The notes under the pieces were generated by a model. That model saw nothing but the letters and a program-made list of their open reading frames with translations, searched no databases and was not told the DNA's origin. A program made the position numbers and the translations under genes. A stretch of 64,000 nucleotides of DNA from Pleomorphovibrio marinus (GTDB lineage Bacteria > Bacteroidota > Bacteroidia > Cytophagales > Cyclobacteriaceae): assembly GCF_003347495.1 (NCBI RefSeq), contig NZ_QCXY01000002.1, positions 496,001 through 560,000 of the forward strand, in the 5' to 3' direction. Shown piece after piece: positions 1 through 9,547 of this stretch (the first letter of the stretch is position 1; every line of letters begins with the position of its first letter).

Positions 1-9
1 AAAAAATGC

Positions 10-61
10 GCAAGGAAGAAGAAAGGCGGACAGCCCTATCCGTAACAATCCTCTTCCTTGC
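10..61 (-). terminator. Terminator after the GH43 gene
   Basis: A perfect 10-base inverted repeat (GCAAGGAAGA / TCTTCCTTGC) encloses a 32-base loop. Read on the minus strand it is followed by GCG and then a run of six T, the layout of an intrinsic terminator. A smaller hairpin (AGCCC / GGGCT, 69-87) overlaps the GH43 stop codon. The loop is longer than usual and holds a small CGGA/TCCG stem. Confidence 0.6.
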
Positions 62-84
62 TTATTTAGCCCAAAATCAAAGGG

Positions 85-1161
85 CTATTTCATCGGGCTG
101 ATGGGGACTATGCTTCCATCTTCTCTGTGCTCCAAGGGAGCCATTTTGATGTTCCTAAGATGGGTCTCTCCAGAAAGCTCGGTATCGTGAAAGAAAAGAT
201 ACCATTGGTCTTCAAACTTCACAATAGAGTGATGGGTTGTCCATCCCTGCACCGGTTCCAAAATGATGCCTTGGTAGGTGAAAGGACCATATGGATTGTC
301 TCCTGTGGCATAGGCAATAAAGTGGGTATCTCCTGTGGAGTAGCTTAGGTAATAGGTGCCCTCATGTTTATGTATCCAAGCTGCCTCAAAGAATCTTCTG
401 TCATGATCACCTGCAAGTATGGGATCTCCGGCGTTGTCCAAAATTTCTACATCCCTTAATTCTTCTGCCAGGGACTTCATGTCACTGTTGAGTTTTGCTA
501 CTCTGGGCATAAGGGCTGGTTCATCTGCTGAAGGCTCTCCATCGGTAGGAGAGTCCCCTTCAGATTTATAGGTTCCATCCTTCCATTTTTGCAACTGCCC
601 TCCCCATATTCCGCCTAGGTATAAATAATACTCCCCATCATCATCTCCGAAAACGGATGGGTCTATACTGTAGGATCCTGCGATGGGCTCTGGTTCGGCC
701 TTGAAAGGCCCTTCGGGGGAATCTGCAATTGCCACCCCGATCCTAAATATCCCATCTTTGTCTTTGGCAGGGAAATACAAATAATACTTGCCGTCTCTTT
801 CGGCTGCATCCGGGGCCCACAACTGTCTTTCTGCCCAGGGAATGTCTTCTACACTAAGCACCACACCATGGTCTTTCACCTCGCTGCCGGGCTGCTCTAT
901 GGAGTAAACATGATAATCCCGCATTCCAAAATGCGAGCCCAAGTCATCAGTGGGTACTTCGGTTTCCACATCATGGGAAGGATAAATGTAGATTTTTCCC
1001 TGGAAAACATGAGCAGAGGGATCTGCAGTGAACTGATCCGTCACCAGGGGTTCAAAAGCAAAAGGGGAGGTTTCAACAGTCTCCTCGGATTTTTCTTCGC
1101 TTTGTGGAGATTCACATGCTAAAATCCCCAAGATTAGACAGGAATAGATAAGGTTTTTCAT
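85..1161 (-). CDS. Glycoside hydrolase family 43 lipoprotein
   Basis: Predicted exported arabinan/xylan-type glycosidase with the five-bladed propeller fold of GH43. The 358 residues begin with a lipoprotein signal (lipobox GILAC, acylated Cys16), so the enzyme is probably anchored in a membrane facing the periplasm or cell surface. The three GH43 acidic residues can be placed: Asp47 in FTADPSAHVF (base), Asp167 in SIDPSVF (pKa modulator) and Glu259 in FEAAWIHKH (acid). Blade motifs such as GKYYLYFPAKD and GEYYLYLGG are present. Length fits a single-domain GH43 without a carbohydrate-binding module. Exact substrate cannot be told from the sequence. It is followed by a terminator and lies 36 bases downstream of the DUF5723 gene. 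No SusC/SusD pair is nearby, so it is not in a classical polysaccharide utilisation locus. Confidence 0.88.
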   Translation of the reverse strand: MKNLIYSCLILGILACESPQSEEKSEETVETSPFAFEPLVTDQFTADPSAHVFQGKIYIYPSHDVETEVPTDDLGSHFGMRDYHVYSIEQPGSEVKDHGVVLSVEDIPWAERQLWAPDAAERDGKYYLYFPAKDKDGIFRIGVAIADSPEGPFKAEPEPIAGSYSIDPSVFGDDDGEYYLYLGGIWGGQLQKWKDGTYKSEGDSPTDGEPSADEPALMPRVAKLNSDMKSLAEELRDVEILDNAGDPILAGDHDRRFFEAAWIHKHEGTYYLSYSTGDTHFIAYATGDNPYGPFTYQGIILEPVQGWTTHHSIVKFEDQWYLFFHDTELSGETHLRNIKMAPLEHREDGSIVPISPMK

Positions 1162-1197
1162 TGTTGGTTTGATAGGTTTAAATTTATCTTCATTTGG

Positions 1198-2562
1198 TTA
1201 ATTACTATTTCCAAAGCCCCAGCTCAAGCCCAGATGAATATCTGCCTGTCTGGTGTCGGCAATTAAACCCGTTACAATGGAGTGACTTCCGACAAAAAAA
1301 CCTCCAAATTGTAACCCCAATCCTCCGTTGATGCCAGCAACCTGGAAATGGGACCAGGGTGAATAGATTTGAAATTTACCTAGTACAATCCGAGGTGTAA
1401 CTACCACCATATTTTGATGGGTGATAAGGATATTGGATGTTTCATCGGATAGTCTCTGCTGAAGAAAAAGGGAAACATGAAACAAGTTCGTGGGACTAAA
1501 TTCCGCATAGGCATTGATCATGGTAGGGAAATTCACCCTAGTGCGGTTCGGATCCCGGATTTTTTCAAAGTATCCGGTGTTAAGTAACTCTTCCTCAATT
1601 TCCTCAAAACTCCCGTTCAAATCATCCACCCTGAAATATTCTCCTTCTGGTATGTTTACAGAATAGGTAGTGTTGGATTGATTGCCTCTAAATGACATTC
1701 CCCCAATGTTCTTAAAGGACAGCCCGGCATTTAATAAAGTTTTGCCATTATCTCGTTCTAGGGTATAGTTGGCACCAAAGTCCAATGCCACTCCCCCTAG
1801 TCCTCCTAGCCTAAACATGGATTCTTCAAACCCGAATTCATCAGTATCAAATGGGTGGGAATAGGCCACATTCAACTCACCAAAGGTATCGGTCAGCCTA
1901 ATGCTGAAATCGTCCTCAACCAGGGTACCCCAGAGACCACTCAAACCCATGTTGGCATATACCGATGGAAATATAAAGCGAACATTGATACCGGCTCCTA
2001 ACTTTTGGTGCCCTACCCTTATGATCTCCCTAGCTGCCATTAAATCCAATTCACTCCAACCAGCTACTGTGAATCTCTGGTTATTAGGATAATTTAGGGC
2101 AATCCTATTTTCGGCCGTGGAAATGGTGCTTGAAGCAGCATCAAAGTCCCCTAATAATGCCCTTCCCAATGTCACATCTAAATCCACTACATCTGCCTTC
2201 AAATAGGCCTGAGTACCTACTCCAAACGCCCACTTTCCCGTCTTAAACCCAGCAGAAGGGCCTAAAAATGCAATATCGGTTCTGAGGTTAAAGGGCTTAT
2301 TGGCCCGCTCTAAAGCCAAATTTAATATATCGTCCGCGTTAAGAACATCTTGAAAGGAAAGTGCATTATTGCTTAATCCGGTGTGAGCTGAAAACAAATT
2401 GACCTCTACCTCTTTAGTCAGGTTAGTGAGTTCTGCCGGATTCATTTGTGCACTGATCATTCCTTTTCTTGGACCATTTTGTAAGCCTATAAAGGGTTGT
2501 TGTGCCACTGAAAAATTCTGAATTGTAAACCCTACAAAACCTAACAGTAAAAATTTTTTCAT
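1198..2562 (-). CDS. DUF5723-type outer-membrane protein
   Basis: 454-residue protein with an N-terminal signal peptide (MKKFLLLGFVGFTIQNFSVAQ) followed by repeated amphipathic beta-strand-like stretches and a C-terminus ending in LGLSWGFGNSN, as expected of a beta-barrel. It opens with GPRKGMISAQMNPAEL, a pattern I associate with the Bacteroidota DUF5723 family of PorV/FadL-like barrels. Function of the family is not known to me; similar barrels are often annotated as surface or transport proteins. The gene precedes the GH43 gene on the same strand by 36 bases, so the two may be co-transcribed, though nothing in either sequence shows a functional link. Confidence 0.75.
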   Translation of the reverse strand: MKKFLLLGFVGFTIQNFSVAQQPFIGLQNGPRKGMISAQMNPAELTNLTKEVEVNLFSAHTGLSNNALSFQDVLNADDILNLALERANKPFNLRTDIAFLGPSAGFKTGKWAFGVGTQAYLKADVVDLDVTLGRALLGDFDAASSTISTAENRIALNYPNNQRFTVAGWSELDLMAAREIIRVGHQKLGAGINVRFIFPSVYANMGLSGLWGTLVEDDFSIRLTDTFGELNVAYSHPFDTDEFGFEESMFRLGGLGGVALDFGANYTLERDNGKTLLNAGLSFKNIGGMSFRGNQSNTTYSVNIPEGEYFRVDDLNGSFEEIEEELLNTGYFEKIRDPNRTRVNFPTMINAYAEFSPTNLFHVSLFLQQRLSDETSNILITHQNMVVVTPRIVLGKFQIYSPWSHFQVAGINGGLGLQFGGFFVGSHSIVTGLIADTRQADIHLGLSWGFGNSN

Positions 2563-2762
2563 CTCTATAAAGGTTTAAAGAAGCGTAAATCTATAAAATT
2601 TTTCCCTATGAATTCCTATCGCTTGTGCATTTTTCGCTCCTTTGGCAAGTTGGAAGGCGAAAGTCTAGTCCCTTTCCCAAACTTGTTTAATGCAAAAGAG
2701 TTTTACCTTTTCAAAGGATAGGTATAAAAAAGGAATCGGATATTTCGCTAAAAAATTTGAAA

Positions 2763-3117
2763 TCAGTTACGGATGGCTTAGGATACCATCTTTTTTATCT
2801 TGGGGTTTTTAAACCTGTTAAATTCATAAACATCGCAAAAGGAGTAGGTTTCTCCTGCTTTTGCGTCCTTCATTTTCCCATTGACCGCCGCGGTTTTCCC
2901 ATGGGGGATGATATGGTATATATGTAGTAATTAGGCATGCTCTCCATCCATTTCGCGAAGAGCATGCTCAAATTCTTTTTTTCTCTTGTACAATATCGTC
3001 TCCCACCACTTCCCATATGATGTCATCTGTAACCAGGTTCATCAAAAGTGCAACATCTTGTCTAGCAAATGCTTCATTGAAGTCATTGAGCAAGCGTTGG
3101 AGTGCAGTTTCCGTATC
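2763..3117 (-). pseudogene. Decayed SnoaL-like (NTF2-fold) protein gene
   Basis: The 590-base stretch between the DUF5723 and DUF2911 genes holds a broken gene. On the minus strand one frame reads LLNDFNEAFARQDVALLMNL then VTDDIIWEVVGDD; after a run of seven A (about 2979) the frame must shift by one base to continue EFEHALREMDGEHA, then an in-frame TAA, then IPHGKTAAVNGKMKDAKAGE, TYSFCDVYEFNRFKNPKIKK and MVS before another TAA. Together these read as one small SnoaL-like/nuclear-transport-factor-2 domain protein of about 115 residues. There is no ATG at its start and a TAA at 3118-3120 closes the frame. The lesions (lost start, frameshift, two stops) say it is not functional. Sequencing error could explain the A-run frameshift but not all of them. 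Confidence 0.7.
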
Positions 3118-3153
3118 TTACTTAGTATAAAATGGGAGGGTGCTTTTTTGGTG

Positions 3154-3756
3154 TTAATTAAAGATTCCCCGGAATCCATCCAACTTTTGATCCACTTGTG
3201 TGTCTACATCAAAGGATAACCGAGTTTTATCCCACCACATGGTTATTTTTGCGGTTTTGTTGTCTTCTGCGGAAATCATATAGGACAGTCTTTCCAGGGA
3301 TTCGCTGGAAGTACTGGGAGATGCTTCTATCACTACTGCAGCATCGTTTTTCAAAGCTTCTTGATCTGCTTTCCCATCTTTAATATATGCAAAAACAGGA
3401 CTCCCCTTAGAATTAAGGTGAATTGTCCACGGTCCGGAGGCTTTTGGAGTAATGAATATGGAGTATTTTCCAGGGCGGATATTAGTGCCATTGATACTAA
3501 CTGGAGTGCTAAACTCAATAGTAGTGGGTGCGTTGGCTCCTGCTCTCCATGGCATGTCAAACTTTTCCAATTCTCCGAATACCTTTCTTCCCTTTACACC
3601 GGGGGAAGAATACTCAATACTGATTTTGGTAAAACCCACATTTTGGGAAACGGAAGCAGATGGGCTTGGGTTTGGAGCCTGAAGCTGGGCCATGGAGACA
3701 TTGGCGCTAAGCAGCAGCAACATCGAGAAAAAACCAAAAATATTCTTTGTGTTCAT
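3154..3756 (-). CDS. DUF2911 family secreted protein
   Basis: 200 residues with a clear signal peptide ending at SMAQ (about residue 23). The mature part carries the DUF2911 hallmarks: ISIEYSSPGVKGRKVFG near the start, PWRAGANAPTTIEF in the middle, and IRPGKYSIFITP followed by WTIHLNSKG, then KITMWWDKTRLSFDV near the end. DUF2911 proteins are small exported beta-rich proteins common in Bacteroidota; no biochemical function is established that I know of. The gene stands alone: 81 bases separate it from the DUF5107 gene and the broken SnoaL-like gene lies downstream on the same strand. Whole, with no visible damage. Confidence 0.85.
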   Translation of the reverse strand: MNTKNIFGFFSMLLLLSANVSMAQLQAPNPSPSASVSQNVGFTKISIEYSSPGVKGRKVFGELEKFDMPWRAGANAPTTIEFSTPVSINGTNIRPGKYSIFITPKASGPWTIHLNSKGSPVFAYIKDGKADQEALKNDAAVVIEASPSTSSESLERLSYMISAEDNKTAKITMWWDKTRLSFDVDTQVDQKLDGFRGIFN

Positions 3757-3837
3757 GATTTAGGGTTTATGGATTTTTGAAATAAGAATTATTACCAAAT
3801 ATAAGCAAGAAGGGGGATAGTTTCTCAAGAAAAACCA

Positions 3838-6800
3838 TTAATCGAGTTTCTTCCATTCCTCAATGATCGTTTTTAAAAGGGGATAGGGATGGTAGGAGGG
3901 GAGGTTGTCAATTCCCTCGCCCTCTGCAAGGTATTCTAAATGTTCAATGAGCCTGGAAGACTCCACATTTTGTTTCAGTTTTTCTGCCTCTGGTTTCATG
4001 TCCAAATACCTTAGCGCAATGATGTTTAAAACTGTTTGAGGCCTGTTTATTTGATTGGGAACAGGTTGAAGGAGTTTCTCCAAAGCTTTTCGGGAGGCTT
4101 TCTGGTTACCCCTGGCACGGAAAACCAGTGCTTCCATAAAATCCTGCATCCTTTCATCGGGATCAAATGGTTTTCCCACTCCTAGGTTTTCAGGCCACTC
4201 CCTCGACTTTGCAATTTTCCGCATGGCAGGGTTCCATCTTTTTGAGGAGATATCTTGTAATGTTGCCTTGAGTAGTAGGCTTTCGTATAGCATTCTGCCT
4301 TCTCCGGCACCCTCGTAGGGGAGAACCTGGATTCTATCCAGTACTTCCATTGCCTCCTCAAAGTGCTCTTGGATTGCAAGGGACTTGACCCAGTCCATCT
4401 CAATCATGTAATTGCCGGCAAATTTCTCTTTGGCTTCCTTCAATAAAGCATAATGTTTTTCAAACGCTTCCTTTTCTTCGTAATGCTTGGCAAGATAATA
4501 CCAGGTTCTCCATTGTTCTGGTGCTAATGACCGTGCATTTTCCAAATCCTTTTGCGGGTCGTAGGCAGGAATATCCTTGATTAAAAGACTTCTATTTAAG
4601 TAGAAGACATAATCCCCTGTTTCCTCATTGATCTGATGTAGCAAGGAAATGGCTCTGTCTTTTTGCCCCATTGCCAATAAATTCAGGGCAAGGTAATAGT
4701 CCATCTTCCAGTGAGGATGATCCAAGGCATATTTTTCCAATAAATCCAATGTTTCTATTCTGAAAGGAAATACGCCTTCAAGGGGTGCCGCCAAAAAATT
4801 ATTGAGATGATCGTCCTTTTGTGCTTCATCCGAATTTGCCAACCAAAGATGGACAAGAGGATGGTCAGGTGCCTCTTTAAGTATGCTTTTCCCAGCCTCT
4901 TTCATGCCATAAAGTTGATAGGTGGAGGCAATTTCCAAATAAGTCTGAAAGGGGAACTCATTGGTGATAGCTTCTGAAAAAGAGGCTAAATCTCTTTGCC
5001 CCAGGAGTACCTGTTCAAATCTTGCCCAAAAATGTAAAGGGTCTATGGAAAGAATTTTCTCCAAGGTTTCCATTGCTTTTTCATGATCTTCCATCAATCT
5101 CCAGGCTGCTGCCTCTACCTGCAATGCCATCAAGTTATGGATATTGAATTCCATTGCTTTTTTCGCAAATTCCAGAGCTTTTTTATGGTTGTTTTGTTGG
5201 AGATGGATTTCTGCCATTCTAGTATAGGCTGAGGATCTGAACTCCATGGATCTTGCGGCCCAACCATATGCCTCCAAAGCATCTAGATGTTGGGATTTTG
5301 CCGAATATAAGGTTCCTGCTACGAAGTTGGCCTGGGGGTCATAAAAATCATTGGCCAATGCTTTTTGGATATAGGTAAAGGCCTCTTTGAGTTGGGCCTG
5401 TCTGGTAAGCAATTCGGCGTAATCTATCAACGCCTGTTGGTGTGCAGGGCTTTTTGCCAATAAATCCTGGTATTTTTGGGCAGCACTTTCATGATCCCTA
5501 CTGTAGTAAGCCTGTCTGGCCTCGTAATAAAGTGCTTGGGCATCAGAAGGTTCTTCAGCATGTGTTGTGTCATAGCTTCTGCTAAGTTTGTAAGGGTCTT
5601 CTTCCGCCCATTCAAATAACTTCTCCCCGTTTAAATGAATGCGTAACTTATTAGGGGCTTTATCCATTTCCAATTCATGGGTATATTGATCCATAGGGCT
5701 TAGGGAAACTGGCAAAGTCTCCATTAGTTGGTCATCCAAGTACACTTGAAAATCCCCCTCTATGGGTTGAAAAGGGTTAAAGTTGATAGAAAGTTTGCCT
5801 TGTTCCTGTTGAATAAAAAAAGCACCCTGCTCCATGGCCGCACTAATGCCCCCAATACCTTTTACCGGGAACCAATAATCTGTCCACTGATCCACCCCAT
5901 AGGCCGAAAAGGAAGCTTTTGTAAGCGGTGTCTTTTGCCTGCTGCTGGGTTGGAACTGATTAAGCATTCTGCCTGCCTGAAATTCCATGTATTGACCGCT
6001 CTTGTCCGTAAGTAGGTCTTCCCATATTCCCCCTGACCTTGACAGTGCCCAAAGCCAGAGTTTTTTCCCAGGCATGTCGTCAAAATTGGAGAAGTGTCCA
6101 AATCCCACCCCTTTGTCGTGAAAATATCCCCCAAAGTGATTTTGATAGGATCCTGCCATGTGGTGGGATTTACTGCTGCCAAACCGGTTGTTGGCAAACA
6201 TGGAGACCTTTCTTCCGTCTTGAACGGGCCAATCCATCATGTCACCACTGTGCTGAAGTGCCAAATGCCCTGGATAAAAGAATTCCAGGTCATCATCCAC
6301 ATGGGCGGCGGCAGTCATCCAATTATAGTAGGGTTGGCGATAGGGGCTGGGGTTGTACCATAGTCCGTCAGTGGTGAAATAGGCCTTGTCTTTTTCTAAA
6401 ATGATTTTTACCCTCCACTGCGACCTATTGGGCAAGTCAATGGCGCCGACAACACAGGAAACGCTGCCGTCTTCATGTTCTTCTATATGGTAATCCACTG
6501 GAGTGGCTGTACTGGGTGCATGCCCAATGATACCGAAATTAAATTCTATGCCTCCGGAAGTCCAGGGACCCCGCATGGCAATGTTCCTAAACTTCACCAC
6601 CTCATTTTGGTAGATAAAATCTTCTCCACTTGATTTTTCTATGGCACCCCAAACCCTGCCACCTATTTCGGGGGTAATGGTGACTTTCAAAAATTCGTTT
6701 TCCAGGGTGATCACCTTCCAATCCCTTTCAACACCTTCAGTAGCAAATCCCTCGAACTTGTGATAGGGATAGATATCTGGCTTAAAGGCAAAAGCCGCAA

Positions 6801-6945
6801 TAGGACTAGGATCCGAAAAGGGATAGGTGAGGAAGGATTGGTTGGAGACCGAAACCTTGGCCTTTTGGGCTTTGACCGATAAGGGAAAAAAGAAAAACGC
6901 TAGGGAAAGCAAAAACAATCCCGAAGTTCGAAAGGTAGTATGCAT
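3838..6945 (-). CDS. DUF5107 domain protein with TPR repeats
   Basis: 1035-residue exported protein. A signal peptide (FLLSLAFFFFPLSVKAQ, cut near residue 27) is followed by a galactose-mutarotase-like beta-sandwich (DUF5107, roughly residues 60-330; for example KVTITPEIGGRVWGAIEKSS and GGIEFNFGIIGHAPS). From about residue 470 to the end come helical tetratricopeptide-type repeats (HQQALIDYAELLTRQAQLKE, NPSLL-like units, KALEFAKKAMEFNIHN). DUF5107/TPR proteins are typical of Bacteroidota and are thought to act on, or bind, sugars in the cell envelope; the substrate is unknown. It lies next to argH but 111 bases separate them and there is no pathway link, so I regard it as an independent gene. 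Confidence 0.85.
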   Translation of the reverse strand: MHTTFRTSGLFLLSLAFFFFPLSVKAQKAKVSVSNQSFLTYPFSDPSPIAAFAFKPDIYPYHKFEGFATEGVERDWKVITLENEFLKVTITPEIGGRVWGAIEKSSGEDFIYQNEVVKFRNIAMRGPWTSGGIEFNFGIIGHAPSTATPVDYHIEEHEDGSVSCVVGAIDLPNRSQWRVKIILEKDKAYFTTDGLWYNPSPYRQPYYNWMTAAAHVDDDLEFFYPGHLALQHSGDMMDWPVQDGRKVSMFANNRFGSSKSHHMAGSYQNHFGGYFHDKGVGFGHFSNFDDMPGKKLWLWALSRSGGIWEDLLTDKSGQYMEFQAGRMLNQFQPSSRQKTPLTKASFSAYGVDQWTDYWFPVKGIGGISAAMEQGAFFIQQEQGKLSINFNPFQPIEGDFQVYLDDQLMETLPVSLSPMDQYTHELEMDKAPNKLRIHLNGEKLFEWAEEDPYKLSRSYDTTHAEEPSDAQALYYEARQAYYSRDHESAAQKYQDLLAKSPAHQQALIDYAELLTRQAQLKEAFTYIQKALANDFYDPQANFVAGTLYSAKSQHLDALEAYGWAARSMEFRSSAYTRMAEIHLQQNNHKKALEFAKKAMEFNIHNLMALQVEAAAWRLMEDHEKAMETLEKILSIDPLHFWARFEQVLLGQRDLASFSEAITNEFPFQTYLEIASTYQLYGMKEAGKSILKEAPDHPLVHLWLANSDEAQKDDHLNNFLAAPLEGVFPFRIETLDLLEKYALDHPHWKMDYYLALNLLAMGQKDRAISLLHQINEETGDYVFYLNRSLLIKDIPAYDPQKDLENARSLAPEQWRTWYYLAKHYEEKEAFEKHYALLKEAKEKFAGNYMIEMDWVKSLAIQEHFEEAMEVLDRIQVLPYEGAGEGRMLYESLLLKATLQDISSKRWNPAMRKIAKSREWPENLGVGKPFDPDERMQDFMEALVFRARGNQKASRKALEKLLQPVPNQINRPQTVLNIIALRYLDMKPEAEKLKQNVESSRLIEHLEYLAEGEGIDNLPSYHPYPLLKTIIEEWKKLD

Positions 6946-7056
6946 GTAGGATATTTATATAACGTACTGCAAAATAGGGAATATTTGAATGAGTTTATCC
7001 CATTATTTTTCGAACAGGGTAATCCGGATGGTAAGGGGGAAAAAGGAAAGGGCTAA

Positions 7057-8394
7057 TCAATTTCCGCTTATAAGCTGGGTGAGCTTTGCTTCCATATGCT
7101 CAAATTCAAACTCCATCAATACCTTTTTCATCTTTTCGTTGATCTCAGGTAGGCAAAGGTTTCCTATGCTGCCCTCATGGGTATGGGAGACTTCAAGTTT
7201 AGGGGCAAATGAACCTGCTTCTATATCCATCCCCACTTTCTTATAGGCATCACGAAAAGGCACACCTTCAAGCACCAGGCGGTTGACTTCTTCCACACTA
7301 AACAGGTAGGCATAAAAATTATCCTGTAACAGGTTTTTCTTGATTTTTATGTGTTCCAGCATAAAAGTTGCCATTTCCAAGCAGTCCATCAGATTTTTAA
7401 AAGCGGGGAAAATGGCTTCCTTCAATAACTGCAAGTCCCTATGGTAACCTGTACTCATGTTAGTTAGCTGTAGCATAACTTCATTTGGGGTACTTTGAAG
7501 CTGGTTAGTCTTGGCCCTCATCAGTTCAAAAACGTCAGGGTTCTTTTTGTGGGGCATGATGCTGGAGCCTGTGGTCAATTCGTCAGGGAAAGTCAGGAAT
7601 CCAAAATGTTGGTTCATGAACTGGATGATGTCCACAGAAAGACGGTTTAAGGTTCCGGCAGACCCGGCCAAAGCGAAGGAGAGGTATTTCTCCGTTTTCC
7701 CCCTGCTGTTTTGGGCATTGATCACGTTATAGTGCAAATCAGCAAACCCTAACAATTGGGTGGTTAGGGTTCTATCAAGGGGAAAGGATGAGCCATATCC
7801 TGCTGCTGAGCCGAGGGGGTTAAGGTTCACTAGTTGATAGGCGGATTTCCATAGCAGCAGGTCTTCAGCCAAAGATTCCGCAAGCCCGCCAAACCATAGG
7901 CCAAAAGAAGAAGGCATGGCCAATTGGGTATGGGTATAACCCGGCATAAGGTCGTTTTTATGAGTTTCGGCCAAATCCAGCAATTGGTTAAAAAGCGTTT
8001 CCTTAAGAGCCACTACCTCCTTTATGGCATTCCTGTAGTAAAGCTTTAGATCCACCAATACCTGGTCGTTTCTGGATCTTCCGCTGTGTAATTTTTTGCC
8101 CACATCCCCGAACCTCTGGGTTAACAAAAACTCTACCTGGCTATGTACGTCTTCCACACCCTGGTCAATGGAAAATGTCCCGTTCTCTATTTCGTCAAAA
8201 ATTTCCTTTAGTCCCTTTTTTAAGGTGCTAAGTTCTTCCTTTGTCAGTAAACCTATTTTCTGCAACATGGCGGCATGCGCCATGGAGCCCATCACGTCAT
8301 AAGGGGCCAAAAGGAGGTCAAACTCTGGGTCTCTCCCTATAGTGAATTTTTCAACTTCCTTTTTGCTACTTGTGTTTTTTTGCCAAAGCTTCAT
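7057..8394 (-). CDS. argH: Argininosuccinate lyase
   Basis: Last enzyme of arginine synthesis: splits argininosuccinate into arginine and fumarate in the cytoplasm. 445 residues, slightly shorter than the usual 455-470. Family signatures are visible: SGRSRNDQ (about residues 105-112), GYTHTQLAMP (about 155) and the fumarase/aspartase-superfamily signature SSIMPHKKNPDVFE (about 275-288) carrying the catalytic Ser loop and the Lys/Asn pair. It is the last gene of the minus-strand cluster GNAT-argG-argC-argD-argF'-argB-deacetylase-argH, 74 bases downstream of the deacetylase, so the complete route from citrulline to arginine (ArgG then ArgH) is encoded here. No terminator hairpin is obvious in the 111 bases downstream. 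Confidence 0.96.
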   Translation of the reverse strand: MKLWQKNTSSKKEVEKFTIGRDPEFDLLLAPYDVMGSMAHAAMLQKIGLLTKEELSTLKKGLKEIFDEIENGTFSIDQGVEDVHSQVEFLLTQRFGDVGKKLHSGRSRNDQVLVDLKLYYRNAIKEVVALKETLFNQLLDLAETHKNDLMPGYTHTQLAMPSSFGLWFGGLAESLAEDLLLWKSAYQLVNLNPLGSAAGYGSSFPLDRTLTTQLLGFADLHYNVINAQNSRGKTEKYLSFALAGSAGTLNRLSVDIIQFMNQHFGFLTFPDELTTGSSIMPHKKNPDVFELMRAKTNQLQSTPNEVMLQLTNMSTGYHRDLQLLKEAIFPAFKNLMDCLEMATFMLEHIKIKKNLLQDNFYAYLFSVEEVNRLVLEGVPFRDAYKKVGMDIEAGSFAPKLEVSHTHEGSIGNLCLPEINEKMKKVLMEFEFEHMEAKLTQLISGN

Positions 8395-8468
8395 TTTTTG
8401 AGTGGATTTTAGGGAGTTGGGGATTTTACAGGTCTCAAAATTAAAAAGTAAAGTGCCTAAACCCTACT

Positions 8469-9527
8469 TCATAGGGAAAAGTATTTCTCCAAAAGTTGAA
8501 TATAGGAAGCAATACCTTGCCTGATTTCATCCTGATAAATAAATTCATCGGCCGTGTGGGATCGTGCAGAATCCCCAGGGCCGATTTTTACAGAAGGATA
8601 GGGGATAAGAGCCTGGTCGGATAGGGTAGGGCTGCCAAAAAGGTCAATTCCCAATGCCTCCGCAACATGAATAATCTTGTGTTGCCGGTCTATCCTCGAT
8701 GATTGTAATCGCATGGATCTTGGCACCAATTCGGCTTTTAACTTACTTTTAAGCTCCTCCAATGTTTCCTCCAGGGTATAGGCATCCGTGACTCTTACGT
8801 CTAGGGTAAAGGTGCAGGTATCGGGTACCACATTATGCTGACTGCCGGCTTGGATTACGGTGGCACTTACTTTATTTTCCCCCAAATATTCGGAGACCTT
8901 TTCAAATTTAAAATCCCTAATTAGTAAAAGGTCATCCAAGGCCAGGTATAGGGCATTAATCCCTTCTTCCCTAGCAGCATGCCCTGCTTTTCCCTTTGTT
9001 GTTGCGTCTATGACCATAAGCCCCTTCTCTGCCACAGCCATTTTAAGCAAAGTTGGTTCACCCACTATGGCCAGTTCCAAGGGCGGTAGCTTTTCTAACA
9101 AGTGTGCAATACCTCCCTTACCACTAATTTCCTCCTCTGCGGTAGCGGCCAAAATAAGGTTATAAGGTAATTCTAAGGTATAAAAATGAACAAAAGCGGC
9201 AATAAGACTTACGAGGCAGCCACCTGCATCGTTACTACCCAGTCCAAATAATTTTCCATCTTTCTGGATTGGGGAAAAGGGGTCATTGTTGTATCCTTTA
9301 TTTGGTTTTACAGTATCATGGTGGGAGTTAAGTAGTAGGGAAGGCTTTTTCGGATCAAAGTTTTTATTTACCGCCCAGATGTTGTTTTTTGTTCTGTAGG
9401 ACTTAATTTCTTTGTTTTGAAAATAGCCTTGGATCAACAATGCTGTACCCTCCTCCTCTCTGCTCAAGGAGGGGGTGGCGATCAACGATTTGAGCAGTTC
9501 AAGGGCGTCGGTGTAAAGCTGTTCCAA
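8469..9527 (-). CDS. argE: M20 deacylase, probable N-acylcitrulline deacetylase
   Basis: 352-residue M20-family metallohydrolase. Zinc-site motifs are in place: HHDTV at residues 69-73, GSND with Asp100, the Glu131-Glu132 pair in AEEE, GEPT (about 160) and a late His in ARSHTADEF (about 330). In the E. coli pathway ArgE acts on N-acetylornithine. Here the neighbour upstream is an acylornithine carbamoyltransferase, and in Bacteroidota and Xanthomonas that enzyme produces N-acyl-citrulline, so the expected substrate is N-acetyl- (or N-succinyl-) citrulline and the product citrulline, which ArgG then uses. That substrate is inferred from context, not from specific residues. It is 20 bases downstream of argB and clearly in the operon. 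Confidence 0.88.
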   Translation of the reverse strand: MEQLYTDALELLKSLIATPSLSREEEGTALLIQGYFQNKEIKSYRTKNNIWAVNKNFDPKKPSLLLNSHHDTVKPNKGYNNDPFSPIQKDGKLFGLGSNDAGGCLVSLIAAFVHFYTLELPYNLILAATAEEEISGKGGIAHLLEKLPPLELAIVGEPTLLKMAVAEKGLMVIDATTKGKAGHAAREEGINALYLALDDLLLIRDFKFEKVSEYLGENKVSATVIQAGSQHNVVPDTCTFTLDVRVTDAYTLEETLEELKSKLKAELVPRSMRLQSSRIDRQHKIIHVAEALGIDLFGSPTLSDQALIPYPSVKIGPGDSARSHTADEFIYQDEIRQGIASYIQLLEKYFSL

Positions 9528-9547
9528 AATAAAAAGGAGGGTTAAAA

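Noticed and set aside
2986-3219. 77-codon plus-strand frame
   Set aside because: It is the antisense shadow of the SnoaL-like remnant and the DUF2911 gene end.
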